Source: Ovoidimarina sp963698645 (lineage in GTDB: Bacteria > Pseudomonadota > Alphaproteobacteria > Rhodobacterales > Rhodobacteraceae). From it: DNA of 64,000 bases. The stretch spans positions 62,001-126,000 of the forward strand of contig CAVORP010000006.1 in NCBI GenBank assembly GCA_963698645.1, given 5' to 3'. The notes under the pieces are model-generated. The model did no database searches, had not been told where the DNA came from, and saw nothing but the letters and a program-made list of their open reading frames with translations. Shown piece after piece: positions 8,280 through 19,200 of the stretch; positions within the stretch are counted from its first letter, which is position 1; the number at the start of each line of letters is the position of its first letter. The position numbers and the translations under genes are program-made.

Positions 8280-9887
8280 CCCGCCCGCGTGTGAATATAG
8301 TCGAGAAGCCCCGCGGTCGATGCATCCGGGGCCGCGCCGCCGGTACCCGCCACCAAAGGTTCAAGCGATTTTGCCAGTTCCTTGCCCAGTTCCACGCCCC
8401 ACTGGTCGTAGGAGTTGATACCCAGCATCGCGCCTTCGACAAAGACCCGATGTTCGTAAAGTGCAAGGATCTGGCCCAGAACGAAGGGCGTAAGTTGCGG
8501 ATAGACAAGCGTCGTCGAGGGTCGGTTTCCCGGAAACACCCGGTGTCGAGCCTGCCGTTCAAGCTCTGCGCCACTCAGACCCGCCTTCGCCATCAGTGCC
8601 CGCGCCTCGTCGAGGCTCCGGCCCAGCATGAGCGCCTGACTTTGCGCAAGGCAGTTCGCGATCAGCAGACGGTGCTGATGGGCCAGTTCAGGATGGTGGC
8701 CTTCCGCTGCGACCATGAACTCGCACGGGACGACCCCTGTGCCCTGATGGATCAGCTGATAGAACGCATGCTGCCCATTGGTGCCCGGCTCGCCCCAAAC
8801 GACCGGGCCCGAAACCACGTCAAGCGTCGTGCCATCCATCGCCACGCCCTTGCCGTTCGATTCCATCTCGAGCTGCTGAAGATAGGCCGGCAGGCGCAGA
8901 AGCCGCTGTTCATAGGGCAGAACCGCCCGGGTCGGATACCCACAACCCTGATGGTGCCAGATCCCGACGAGGGCCAGCATCACCGGCAGGTTCTCCAACG
9001 GATCGGCGGCCCGAAAATGGGTATCCATCGCCTGCCCGCCGCGCAGGAAGGCGCGGAACGCCTCTGGTCCGATCGCCAACATCAGGCTCAGCCCGATCGG
9101 GCCCCATATCGAATAGCGCCCGCCCACCCAGTCCTCGAATCCGAAAGACGCGGTCGGCATCGATCCCGAAGGCGGCTGTCTTGTCCACCGCGCTCGACAG
9201 CGCCGCGAAATGTCCGCCCGCGGCCGCCTCGCCCACGGCCCCGGCGATCCAGCGCCGGGCGGTCTCGGCATTGGTCATGGTTTCGATCGTGGTAAAGGTC
9301 TTCGACGCCACGATCACCAGTGTCCGGGCCGGATCGAGATCCTGCAGGACATCAAAGATATGCGCCCCGTCGACATTCGAGACGAAATGACAGTGCGGCC
9401 CGTCGTGATAGGGCCGTAGCGCAAGCGTCGCCATCACCGGACCAAGGTCGGATCCGCCGATCCCGATATTCACCACATCGGTGAAGGGCTGACCCGAGGG
9501 CGCGGTCAGATCGCCTGCGCGGACCGCATCCGCAAAGGCCTCCATCCGGCCAAGGGTCTCGAGGACCCCGGGCATCACATCCTGACCGTCCACCATGACC
9601 GGGCCGCCATCGAGGTTCCGCAAAGCGGTATGAAGGACCGCCCGACCCTCGGTCTCGTTGATCTTCTCACCCGCGAACATGGCCTCGCGCCGGGCCGGAA
9701 CCCCGGCTTCATGGTACATTCCGATCAGCAGGTCGCGATCCTGCGCCCGCATCGCGGTTTTCGAGTAATCGAAATACATATCGCCCGCGCTGACCGAGAA
9801 ATCCCGGACCCGGGGCCCGTCAAGCAGGTCGGTGATATGAAGGTCCCGCGTTTCGGATGCGCATGTCTTAAGCCGTGTCCAATCCAT
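8276..9887 (-). CDS. pgi: Glucose-6-phosphate isomerase, one frame break
   Basis: The protein interconverts glucose-6-phosphate and fructose-6-phosphate. Signatures include Asn-Ile-Gly-Ile-Gly-Gly-Ser-Asp-Leu-Gly-Pro, Ser-Lys-Thr-Phe-Thr-Thr-x-Glu-Thr-Met-Thr-Asn, Trp-Val-Gly-Gly-Arg-Tyr-Ser and Asn-Ser-Tyr-Asp-Gln-Trp-Gly-Val-Glu-Leu-Gly-Lys, the last holding a catalytic-region lysine. As printed, the frame breaks inside the Phe-Gly-Phe-Glu-Asp-Trp segment, where TTT (AAA on the plus strand, 9144-9146) should be TT. With one base removed the gene encodes about 536 residues with nothing missing. It is the third gene of the zwf-pgl-pgi operon, 3 bp after pgl. Confidence 0.93.
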
Positions 9888-9890
9888 CGC

Positions 9891-10562
9891 CTATGCCGCC
9901 CAATGCACTGTCGCGTCCCCAAGAACGACGCGAACCGGGGCCGTCAGCCGGTCCGCGTGACGGGCCCTTTCAAGAGCTTCGCGTTTCTCTTCGCCGGTGA
10001 TGAGGATATGAATGGACATCGCCTCCGACAGCACCGGCGCCGTCAGCGTCACACGTGGCTCGGGCGCACCGGGTGCCCGCATCGCCATCAGGGGCGGCGC
10101 ATCGGACGCAAGTGCATCCGAGAGCCTGTCTGCCCCGGGAAAGAGCGATGCGATATGCCCGTCCGCCCCCATCCCCAGTAGCAGGACCGAAATCGGCAGA
10201 ACCGGCATGATCCCGGCGATCAGGCCGTCCATGGCCTCTTCCGGGGTCTCGGTTTCGGCGTAGAGCGGCACGAAATGCGCCATCGCGGCCCGGTTCGTCA
10301 AAAGCCGCTCGCGCAACAGCCGCGTGTTCGACCGCTCGTGTTCCTCGGGCACCCAGCGCTCGTCGGTCAACATGACGTTGATCCGATCCCAGTGAAGATC
10401 GGCGGCGGACAGGCTGTCGAAGACCGGCCCCGGCGTGGTGCCACCCGGAACGGCGAAGGACACGCGGTCATGAGTAAGAAGGCCCGCGTTCAATTCGCCT
10501 GCCAACTGGTTGGCAAGATCGATCATCATCATTTCGCGATCAGGGTATTCGATCAGGTTCAT
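9891..10562 (-). CDS. pgl: 6-phosphogluconolactonase
   Basis: A 223-residue protein of the SugarP_isomerase/NagB-like fold. Hallmarks are Pro-Gly-Gly-Thr-Thr-Pro-Gly-Pro, the Asp-Glu-Arg-Trp-Val-Pro active-site motif, His-Glu-Arg-Ser-Asn and Gly-Met-Gly-Ala-Asp-Gly-His-Ile-Ala-Ser-Leu-Phe-Pro-Gly. It hydrolyses the lactone made by glucose-6-phosphate dehydrogenase and so links zwf to the Entner-Doudoroff or pentose phosphate route. The ATG overlaps the zwf stop (ATGA). edd and eda are not in the window. Confidence 0.93.
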   Translation of the reverse strand: MNLIEYPDREMMMIDLANQLAGELNAGLLTHDRVSFAVPGGTTPGPVFDSLSAADLHWDRINVMLTDERWVPEEHERSNTRLLRERLLTNRAAMAHFVPLYAETETPEEAMDGLIAGIMPVLPISVLLLGMGADGHIASLFPGADRLSDALASDAPPLMAMRAPGAPEPRVTLTAPVLSEAMSIHILITGEEKREALERARHADRLTAPVRVVLGDATVHWAA

Positions 10563-12014
10563 GGCTTTACATCCCGCCAGCGGCGTCCGTCACGGTGCAG
10601 CAGCATCAAGGCTTCCTCCGGCCCGGCCGTTCCGGGCTCGTACAGCTTGGGCTTGTCGCCGCGCTTCGTCCAGCCCTCGATGATCGGATCGGTCCAACTC
10701 CAGGCCGCCTCCACCTCGTCGCCCCGCATGAAGAGCGTTTGATTGCCCCGGATCACATCCATGATCAGCCGTTCATAGGCGTCCGGCACATCGTCGCCAT
10801 CCTGCCCCAGCGCATCGGCAAAAGTCATGTCGAGCGGCACCTCGATCAAACGCATTCCCCCCGGGCCCGGTTCCTTGATCGTCACGCGCAGGTCCATGCC
10901 CTCGTTGGGCTGAAGCCGGATCGTAAGCTCGTTCGCATTGGTTCCCGCATCCTCGTCAAAGATAGAATGCGGCGGCTCCTTGAATCGCACGACGATTTCG
11001 GAAAGGCGGCTCCGCATCCGCTTGCCGGTGCGCAGGTAGAACGGGGTTCCGTTCCAGCGCCAGTTCGCGATTTCCAGCTTCATCGCAATGAAACTTTCGG
11101 TCGTGCTGTCGGGGGCATCGGCCTCTTCCCGATAGGACGGAAACTTGTCGCTTCCATCATACTGGCCACGCACAAGATCGACCGACTCCACCGGTTGCAG
11201 CGCCCGGATCACCTTGAGCTTTTCGTCCCGTACGGCATCGGGTTCAAACCGCGACGGGCGGCTCCATCGCGGTCAGGCACAAAAGCTGCATCAAGTGGTT
11301 CTGCACCATGTCGCGCATCGCGCCTGACTTGTCATAATAGCCTCCGCGCCCGCCCACGCCCACGGTCTCGGACACGGTGATCTGGACATGATCGATGTAC
11401 TGGGCGTTCCACAACGGCTCGAACAGGATATTGCCGAACCGGACCGCCATCAGGTTCTGGACAGTTTCTTTTCCAAGGTAATGGTCGATCCGGTAGATCT
11501 GCGCCTCGTCGAAATACCGCGCCAGCGTCTTGTTCAACTCGCGGGCAGACGCAAGATCATGGCCAAAGGGCTTTTCAACGACGATCCGGCAGTTTTCGCC
11601 AGCGATCCCGTATTCGTGCAGCCGTTCGGCCAAAGCCCCGAACAGGGACGGGCCGACCGAGAAATAATAGGCCCGCACGACACTTTCCCGCATCATCTTG
11701 GCCAGCTCTTTCCAGCCATCCGTGCCCGTGGCGTCGATCTGGATGTATTCGAGATGCTCGAGAAAGGCCGCGACATCCTTCTTGTCGCGACGGGCGGCGG
11801 GAACGAACTCCTCGAGCGCCTTGCCGATCAGCCGGCGAAAGGCCTTTGTATCATGATCCGAGCGCGCCGCGCCGATGATCCGGGCTTCCGGGGGCATCTG
11901 ACCATCCACGAAACGCCGGAACAGACCGGGCAGGATCTTTCGGCGGGCCAGATCGCCGGTGCCACCGAAGATCACAAGATCGAACGGATCGACGGGAATA
12001 ATGCGAGAGACCAT
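10559..12014 (-). CDS. zwf: Glucose-6-phosphate 1-dehydrogenase, one frame break
   Basis: The enzyme oxidises glucose-6-phosphate with NAD(P)+. The dinucleotide-binding Phe-Gly-Gly-Thr-Gly-Asp-Leu-Ala motif is near residues 14-21 and the catalytic Arg-Ile-Asp-His-Tyr-Leu-Gly-Lys motif near residue 180. As printed, the frame changes just after Ala-Met-Glu-Pro-Pro, where CCC (GGG on the plus strand, 11255-11257) should be CC. The two parts join exactly and give about 484 residues. The ATG at 12014 follows GGAAGG by 7 nt. It leads the zwf-pgl-pgi operon and has a promoter and a palindromic operator directly upstream. Confidence 0.93.
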
Positions 12015-12051
12015 TGACGCGCCTTCCAAGAGCTTCCCGGGTCACCGCGGT

Positions 12052-12063
12052 GTTAGCGCTAAC
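12052..12063. promoter_or_regulatory. LacI-family operator palindrome GTTAGCGCTAAC upstream of zwf
   Basis: A perfect 12-bp palindrome 38 bp before the zwf start. The half-site and central CG step match the known general form of LacI/GalR-family operators. It lies downstream of the proposed -10 element, where a bound repressor would block transcription. The cognate regulator is not encoded in the window. Confidence 0.65.
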
Positions 12064-12075
12064 CCAACGCCGCAC

Positions 12076-12104
12076 TCTTTAAAAGCGCGACCAGGCTTTG
12101 TCTA
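12076..12104 (-). promoter_or_regulatory. Putative sigma-70 promoter of the zwf-pgl-pgi operon
   Basis: On the minus strand, TAGACA (12104-12099, five of six matches to TTGACA) and TAAAGA (12081-12076) are separated by 17 bp. They lie about 62 bp before the zwf start, with the LacI-type palindrome between promoter and gene. The -10 match is weak, so confidence is moderate. Confidence 0.4.
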
Positions 12105-12206
12105 GCACAGGCAGGGCGCTTCACAACTGCGTCAAACCAAACGCACAGGGTTTCAAAAGGGATGAATGCAAAGTAGCCATCCGAAAAGGAAGTCAGAGAT
12201 CAGACT

Positions 12207-13161
12207 ATGAAAGATCAGACCGATCCCGAAGAAGGCCTTGGGAAATTCGTGGATCCCCGGATCACGGCAAAGGGCGAGCCCCGGGCGACCGTGGCACTTA
12301 CCGATCCCCAGACGCTATGGTTCAATACCGGGACGCTGTGCAATATCACATGCGCCAATTGCTATATCGAATCCTCCCCCACCAATGACCGGCTGGTCTA
12401 TATCAGCGCGGACGAGGTCTCGGACTATCTCGACCAGCTCGACGCGCGAAACTGGGGCGTGCGCGAGATCGGGTTTACCGGCGGCGAGCCGTTCATGAAC
12501 CCGGAAATGATCGAAATGGCGCGCCGGGCGCTGGAGCGCGGCTATGAGGTGCTGATCCTGACCAATGCAATGCGCCCGATGATGCGCAAAACCATCCGCG
12601 CGGGTCTGCGGGAACTGCAGGAGAGCCATGGTCCGAGAACTGACCCTGCGCATCTCGGTCGATCACTGGTCCGCCGCGTATCACGACAAGGAACGCGGTG
12701 CGGGGAGTTTCGATCTGACCCTTACGGGCATGAAATGGCTGCGCGATGCGGGGATCCGTATGACCGTCGCGGGCCGGACGATGTGGCACGAGACCGAGAC
12801 AGAGGCGCGCAAGGGCTATGCCGCGCTTTACGCCAGCCACGGCTTCGGCATCGACGCCTACAACCCCGGACAGACCGTCCTGTTCCCGGAGATGGATGAG
12901 ACCGCGGAGGTCCCGGAAATCACGACAGCCTGCTGGGATATCCTTGGAAAATCCCCATCAGAGGTCATGTGCGCCTCATCGCGGATGGTCGTGAAACGCA
13001 AAGGCGCAGACAGACCCGCCGTGTTGGCCTGTACGCTTCTGCCCTATTCACCGGAATTCGAGCTTGGGGCAACGCTGGCCGATGCCGAAGGCGCCGTTGC
13101 TCTCAATCACCCGCATTGCGCGAAATTCTGTGTGCTTGGCGGAGCAAGCTGCTCCGCCTGA
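12207..13161 (+). CDS. Radical SAM protein of unknown substrate, one frame break
   Basis: The N-terminal part has a CxxxCxxC cluster motif (Cys-Asn-Ile-Thr-Cys-Ala-Asn-Cys) for the SAM-cleaving [4Fe-4S] cluster, followed by Gly-Phe-Thr-Gly-Gly-Glu-Pro-Phe-Met-Asn, the SAM-binding Gly-Gly-Glu-Pro motif. The C-terminal tail carries Cys-Ala-Lys-Phe-Cys and Gly-Gly-Ala-Ser-Cys, which may bind an auxiliary cluster. As printed, the frame changes near 12628-12634, after Glu-Ser-His-Gly; one base removed gives about 317 residues. It is divergent from zwf and 12 bp from the convergent DUF924 gene. I cannot name the substrate. Confidence 0.8.
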
Positions 13162-13172
13162 TCTCTCGGCTC

Positions 13173-13748
13173 TCAGGCGCCCTGAACCGCACGCACCGTC
13201 GCGCCGTAGCCGCCCTGATCAAGATATTGCGCCTCGATGACGTTCGTCGGCCGCGCCAGCGCATCGTTTCTGTAGGGGAAACGACCGAACCGTCGGATGA
13301 CCTCGCGATGCGCCTTTGCATGCAGCAGGTTCGTCGCACCGTATTCGGGCATGCGCGTCAGGATCAGCCGGACGCTGCGCTCCTGGTCGGCAAGGCATTC
13401 AGAATGCATCAGCGGCAGATAGAAGAACTGCCGTGCCGGTTCGTCGATGCGCTGGTCCCACCCCTTTGCAATCGCCGCCTTGGCCGCCGCGCGGGCGATC
13501 TCATCGGTTTTGAAGGCCGCGCCCGTTCCCCGGAACATGTTCCTAGGAAATTGATCCGTAAGGATAATATAGGCCAGTGTTCCGCTTGGATAGGTCAGCC
13601 AGAGCGATAAGGCGCCAGTCGCCGCCGCTTGCCATGTGTCCTTGAATATTTCAGTGATTTCCCGGTCAAGGGCGTCGTCAACCCTGTACCAACCATCCGG
13701 CCCGACCTTGTCCAGCCAGAACTCCAAAACCTGTTCCGGAGTCACCAT
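13173..13748 (-). CDS. DUF924 family protein
   Basis: A soluble, mostly helical protein of 191 residues. It begins with Val-Leu-Glu-Phe-Trp, and its core has Leu-Ile-Leu-Thr-Asp-Gln-Phe-Pro-Arg-Asn-Met-Phe-Arg-Gly-Thr, the recognisable DUF924 signature, then Phe-Phe-Tyr-Leu-Pro-Leu-Met-His-Ser-Glu. The fold is TPR-like in family members; the function is not known. It stands alone between a convergent radical SAM gene and an upstream transporter gene on the same strand. Confidence 0.88.
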   Translation of the reverse strand: MVTPEQVLEFWLDKVGPDGWYRVDDALDREITEIFKDTWQAAATGALSLWLTYPSGTLAYIILTDQFPRNMFRGTGAAFKTDEIARAAAKAAIAKGWDQRIDEPARQFFYLPLMHSECLADQERSVRLILTRMPEYGATNLLHAKAHREVIRRFGRFPYRNDALARPTNVIEAQYLDQGGYGATVRAVQGA

Positions 13749-13823
13749 ACCTCAGTTCCTCGTACCACGCCCGCAAGGGACATTATCGAATCGTCGCAGT
13801 CTTTTTCGAAAATCTCAACAAGT

Positions 13824-15107
13824 TCATTGCTCGGCCCCACGAACTGTTGCGTCCTCACCCGTATTGTCATCCAGATGTTCGGCATACCACTCCTGCGCGA
13901 TCTCCACGGCGACAGGTGAGGCCGTGGGTGTCAGCGGAACGTATTGACCGGTCTCCTGCACCGGAACGCGCGCCGGGCGACGCGTCATCCGCCAAAGCGC
14001 ATAGGCGCCGGTCGCCAGCATCAGGATCGCGACGAAAAGCCAGAACCCGTTGGGGCCCGTCATCGTCATGATCCAGCCGGTAATCAGTGGGCCGGTGATC
14101 GCGCCGACACCGTTGATAAAGATCATGCCGCCCGACCCTGCTGCCATCTGGTCGCTGTCCAGCATGTCGTTGGTATAGGCCAGCAGCAGGGCATAAAGCG
14201 GGTTGGCGGTTCCGCCGACAAAGAAGGAAACCACCACGATCACGGCAAAGAACTGCCCAAACAGAACCCCGACAAGCGCCGCCGCACCGCCGAAAATCGA
14301 TACGGTCATGATGAGAATTCGGCGGTCCATCCGGTCCGAGATCCAGCCGATCGGGTACTGCATCAGCAATCCGCCCGTATAGATCACGGCGATGAAAAGC
14401 GATATCTGCGGCACGGTGAACCCGGCTTGCGTGCCATAGACGGCGGCCATCCCGAACAGCGCCGAAAAGACGCCCCCCAGCAGGAACACTCCGACACAGC
14501 CAAGCGGCGAGACGCGCCACAGCTCCAGCAAGGTCATGGGCTTCGTGGTTTCGAAACGTGGGGTCGGATTGACCGACAGAAGGATCGGCGCGAACGAGAT
14601 CGACACAAGGACCGAGGGAATTACGAAAAGCACGAACCCCGACGGATCGCCCAGAACCAGAAGCCCCTGCGCCGCGATGATCCCCGCCATCTGCACGATC
14701 AGGTAAAGCGACAGCGCCTTGCCCCGGTTCGCATTGTCGACAGAGTTGTTGAGCCAGCTTTCCGCGGTGACATAGATCCCCGAGAAACAGAACCCGATCA
14801 CCACGCGCAAGAGGATCCATGCGATCGGGTCGGCGATCGTGGGGAACAGGACCAGCACCGCCGAGGTGAAGGAGCCGAGCGCCGCAAAGACCCGCACATG
14901 GCCAACCCGGCCAATCAGGATGGGCGTGAGCCGCGACCCCCCCAGAAAGCCCACGAAATAGGCCGACATGACCAGCGACATCTCGAAGGTCGAAAATCCC
15001 TCGATGCCGCCACGAATCCCAAGAAGCGTGCCTTGCACGCCATTGCCCAGCATCAGCAGCAGCAAGCCAAGGAACAGCGCCCAGGACGAGCCCAGTACTT
15101 TCAACAT
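13824..15107 (-). CDS. Major facilitator superfamily transporter (YcaD-like)
   Basis: About 427 residues with twelve predicted membrane helices. The loop after helix 2 has the Gly-Ser-Arg-Leu-Thr-Pro pattern seen in YcaD-like carriers rather than the classic MFS motif, and an Asp-Arg-Met-Asp-Arg-Arg loop follows helix 8. The C-terminal 50 residues are polar and cytoplasmic. The substrate cannot be predicted. I chose the ATG at 15107 with GAGAGG upstream; a TTG two codons earlier is open too. Confidence 0.82.
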   Translation of the reverse strand: MLKVLGSSWALFLGLLLLMLGNGVQGTLLGIRGGIEGFSTFEMSLVMSAYFVGFLGGSRLTPILIGRVGHVRVFAALGSFTSAVLVLFPTIADPIAWILLRVVIGFCFSGIYVTAESWLNNSVDNANRGKALSLYLIVQMAGIIAAQGLLVLGDPSGFVLFVIPSVLVSISFAPILLSVNPTPRFETTKPMTLLELWRVSPLGCVGVFLLGGVFSALFGMAAVYGTQAGFTVPQISLFIAVIYTGGLLMQYPIGWISDRMDRRILIMTVSIFGGAAALVGVLFGQFFAVIVVVSFFVGGTANPLYALLLAYTNDMLDSDQMAAGSGGMIFINGVGAITGPLITGWIMTMTGPNGFWLFVAILMLATGAYALWRMTRRPARVPVQETGQYVPLTPTASPVAVEIAQEWYAEHLDDNTGEDATVRGAEQ

Positions 15108-15191
15108 CTGCAAGCTGCCTCTCTCTTTTCCAACGCGCTATAAGGCACCCGGGCCGGATGTCATGCAGTTTTGCGACCGCTTTTGTCGTGA

Positions 15192-16247
15192 TCAGGATTC
15201 CGGAAACAGGATCGAACTGTCGCCATAGGAAAAGAAGCGGTATTTTTCCGCAATTGCATGGGCATAGATTTCCATGATCCGCTCGCGCCCCATGAAGGCC
15301 GCGACCAGCATCATCAAGGTCGATTTCGGAAGGTGGAAATTCGTCATCAGCGCATCGGCGACCCGGAACCGGAAGCCGGGCGTGATGAAGATATCTGTCT
15401 CGCCGATCCACGGAACGACCTCGCCGGTTTCGACCGCAGCCGTCTCGATCAGACGCAGGGCGGTCGTCCCGACCGGGATGATCCGCCCGCCCTTGGCGCG
15501 CGTCTCCTCGATCTCGGCTGCCGCGGCCGCTCCGATCTCGCCCCATTCTGCGTGCATCTTGTGATCGGATACGTCATCAACCTTGACCGGAAGGAATGTC
15601 CCGGCCCCCACATGCAGCGTTACATGGGTAAAGTCGACGCCGCGGGCGCGCAGGGCCGCCAGCAGGGGCTCATCGAAATGCAGTGATGCGGTCGGTGCGG
15701 CAACCGCGCCGGTCCGGCGGGCCCAGACGGTCTGATAATCCTCGCGATCCTGCGCGTCCGCCTTGCGCCGCGCCTCGATATAGGGCGGCAAGGGCATCTT
15801 GCCGGTCCGCGCTAGCGCCGCGTCAAAATCGTCGCCGGTCAGGTTGAAGGCCACGGTTGCGGTCCCCTCTGACCGGCCAAGGACGGTCGCCTCAAGTGTG
15901 TCGGAAAATCGGATCACCTCGCCATCCCGAACTTTCTTGAGAGGCCTGAGAAGCGCACGCCAATGCCCTTCCGGCGTCGGGTCCAGAAGCGTCACTTCGA
16001 CCTGGGCCGAGGTGGTGCCCGCCGCGCCCCGTCGTTCCCGCGCGCCTGTCAGGCGGGCGGGGATCACTTTCGTGTCGTTCAGCACCAGCCTGTCGCCCGG
16101 GCGCAGCACATCCGGCAGGTCAAAGACATGGCGGTCCTCGATCGCGCCCCCCCGCGCCACGAGAAGCCGGGCGGAAGAGCGCGGCTTCGCGGGCCGCGTG
16201 GCGATCAATGCCTCGGGCAGATCGAAATCGAACTCAGAAAGCTTCAT
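15192..16247 (-). CDS. queA: tRNA preQ1(34) S-adenosylmethionine ribosyltransferase-isomerase
   Basis: A full-length 351-residue QueA, which builds epoxyqueuosine at tRNA position 34 using the ribosyl part of SAM. Recognisable parts are the N-terminal Phe-Asp-Leu-Pro, Leu-Val-Leu-Asn-Asp-Thr-Lys-Val-Ile-Pro-Ala-Arg-Leu, Leu-Pro-Pro-Tyr-Ile, Tyr-Gln-Thr-Val-Trp-Ala, Pro-Thr-Ala-Ser-Leu-His-Phe and Thr-Asn-Phe-His-Leu-Pro-Lys-Ser-Thr-Leu-Met-Met-Leu. It begins 3 bp after the stop of the AsmA-like gene, so the two are probably cotranscribed. Confidence 0.96.
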   Translation of the reverse strand: MKLSEFDFDLPEALIATRPAKPRSSARLLVARGGAIEDRHVFDLPDVLRPGDRLVLNDTKVIPARLTGARERRGAAGTTSAQVEVTLLDPTPEGHWRALLRPLKKVRDGEVIRFSDTLEATVLGRSEGTATVAFNLTGDDFDAALARTGKMPLPPYIEARRKADAQDREDYQTVWARRTGAVAAPTASLHFDEPLLAALRARGVDFTHVTLHVGAGTFLPVKVDDVSDHKMHAEWGEIGAAAAAEIEETRAKGGRIIPVGTTALRLIETAAVETGEVVPWIGETDIFITPGFRFRVADALMTNFHLPKSTLMMLVAAFMGRERIMEIYAHAIAEKYRFFSYGDSSILFPES

Positions 16248-16250
16248 GAC

Positions 16251-19200
16251 CTATTCCGAAGGGGTCGGTGGCGGTCGTCGGAAAATCTCGCGGAACATGC
16301 CCGGTGTCAGGATCGACAGGGGATTGACCCGCATGCGGGGTGCATCGGCATTTCCGGACAGCCGGAAGGTGAACCCGAAAAGCCCCTCGCCGCGGCGCGT
16401 GAACACCTGACCGACCGAGTTCAGAAGATAGACCGGCGAAATGACGCCCCCCATATCCAGTTGTTTCGAGCGCGCGTCATAGACACCGTCCAGAGAAATG
16501 CCAAGGGAGGCGCCGGTCGCCGCGCCCTGATCAAGGATCAGCTGGTCACCCAACAGCCGGAACCGTCCCTCGATCTGGTCGAACAGGATGCCCGGCCCCT
16601 GCAACTGGTCGATGATCCCGACGATCGATACCGCATCAAGCAGGTCCGCCAGAACCGGCTGGTCGCCCAGCCGGGCGCTGCCGATCTCGATCTGACCATC
16701 GAATCCCTCATCCTCGCGCGGGACGAGGATCAGGTCGAAACTGCCATCGTCCAGGGATTTGAACAGCCCGGCATCGCGCAGGATCTGACCGGCATCGTCG
16801 CCCTGCACCCGGATCGCGGTGCGCCCGTTGCGGGGAACCAGACGCGCCACGAAAGGCGTACCGCCATTCACGCGGCCCTGCACATCACCCGTCAGCCCGC
16901 GCCCGGTGACCAATTGCGCCCGCACATCAGTCGCGGCAAGCCCCTCGCGGATCACGACCCGGTCCAGCCGGGCATCGATGGAGACCGGACTGCCGCCATC
17001 GCTGGACCCGCCCTCCTCCTGCCGGGTCAGATCGACGGTACCCCCTGAAAGTTCGACACGTGGCGGCTGATCGGGACCCTGCCCCACCAGCGTGACCCTG
17101 GCGTCAAGCCAGTCGCCAAGCTGCACGCGGTCGAACGGCGCTGCTTCGAACGCTCCCTCTGGCGTCAGGCAAATCGTGCCTTCCGCGGAAAGCCCCGGTG
17201 CCGAAAGCGACAGCCGGTCGATTTCCACCGGCCGCGCAAAGCGGCCCGATATCTCGAACACGCCGGGAGTTTCGGCGGGTTTGGACCAACCGACCCCGGC
17301 AAGCTCCATTCCCAACCCGGTCAGGTCCGATGTCAGCGAGAATTCCGGCGGCGCATCCCCGTCAATCGCGATCTCGACCTTGCCCTTCCCCTGTCCCGAA
17401 ATAAGCCCTTCGGGATACGCGATGCCAAAGGTGCGCGCGAAATCCGGAGAAAGGGTCACGTCGCCCTCGACGCGGCTGGTGCGCCCCCGGCCCTCTCCGA
17501 ATGCCTGCCGCCAGGTCAGGGACATCGGCGCACCGTCCAATGTCAGTGGACCGGCGACCGTCACCCCGGCATCGTTCGCCGCAAGCGTCATCGACTGCGA
17601 CCGCAGGACCCGGCCCGGAACGATCGCGTCAGAGGTCACCTCGGTCAGTCGTCCGTCCACGTCGAAAGTCACGTCCTCCAGCGCCACGTCGCGTTCCAGC
17701 GGCACTCGGATCTGCGCCAATGCCCGTGTCTTGGCCGTGGCAAGACCCGGGTCGCGCCCGGCCTTGTCGAGCAGCGACAATGGTGGGCGATTGAGCAGCG
17801 CGAGCGCCGAGGTGAGCGTCCCGCGCGCGTCCAACCCGACCTCCAGCCGCCCGGGACGCGCATAGACATTGGGGATCACCGCCTTTGAGCCGGGAAGAGC
17901 GACCTGGGATCCAACGCCGCCATCCGCGCCTGCATCCACCACGCCATCGGTCAGATAGACCGCGAACCGTCCTTCCATCAGGGAACCGTGGCCCGCCGCT
18001 CCGGTGATCGGCGGAAACCCCTTCAGATACTGCGCCGAGGTATCGCTGAAACCGAAACTCATCCCGACAATGGGCTCCACCGCGCCCGGGTCGTGACGCA
18101 GGGCAATGCTGACCGTATCGATCATGCCGCCCAAGAGATTTCCAAGGATCCAGCGTTTCGCACCGGGCGCGACGCTCTGCGGCCAAAGGGTCAGAAGTTG
18201 CTCCGGCACAAGCCCGCCGGACGCCAGATCCACCGCATATTGCCAGCCCGCGCTGTCGGCCAGAACGCGTCCAGTCCCGGAAATCCGGTAGCCGTCCCCG
18301 GCCACGAAGAATTGCCCGATATCCACGGTAAATGGCGCAAGGCGCAGCCGCATGTCCACGGCCCCGCTCGAAAGCGCAAGTGGGGCTTCGAACAGTCCTT
18401 CCGCCGCCACATCGAACTTGCTGATCCGCATCTGCGAGACGAGCGAGCCGGGCCATGCACCATCGAAATCCATCAGATAGGCATGGCCGGACGAGGACAG
18501 CCCGATCACGTCGCTTTCGATCGACACCTCGGAGAAATCGATCCGCGCCCGCTTCGGATCGTAGGTAAGATAGACACGTCCGCGATTGAAACCCACGGGC
18601 TTTGCCTCGGCGACCGGCTGCAGCGCTCCCTCGCCGATTTCCAGCGTCGCGGCAAGTCTCTCGACCGTCCCATCGCCCCCGAACACGGTCCGGATCGCCC
18701 CCGATACCGGTGCATCCAGAAGCCCGAGATAGCTGAGCGCCGGCGACTGCAGGGCGATATCGCGGGCCGCCGCGCGCTCGATATTCACCGCAAGCTGGGC
18801 GGCGGGCGTATTCTTGACCGAGGTGAACGACACCTGCACCCGGGCCAGATCCTCGGTGCCATTGAACACTTCGGCAATCAGATCCAGTTCGATCCGCCCG
18901 GGGCGGTTGTGGATCGTCAGGCGCCCGCCGGTCACCTGCCAGATCCGGCCCGAACGAGCGTCCTCGAAGGTGATCGTCAGGTCCGTGGCCGAGATCGTTG
19001 CGAGTGCTGCAAGGCCCGGGGCATCAAATGCCGCGTCGAACCGGGCCAGAACCTCCGGCACGCTTCCCGGCGCGGTGCTGGTCTCGCCAAAGCTCAGCGA
19101 CAAGGTGCCATCAAGTGCTCGCCGGATCGTCATCTCGACACCCTCGATCCGAAGATCGGTGGGGAGCAGGTTCCGCGCCCATAGTTCCGCTGCCGAAAGC

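Noticed and set aside
16819..19184. Long open frames antisense to the AsmA-like gene and other large genes
   Set aside because: They are third-position shadows in GC-rich DNA with Arg/Pro/Ala-rich, low-complexity products and no recognisable domains.
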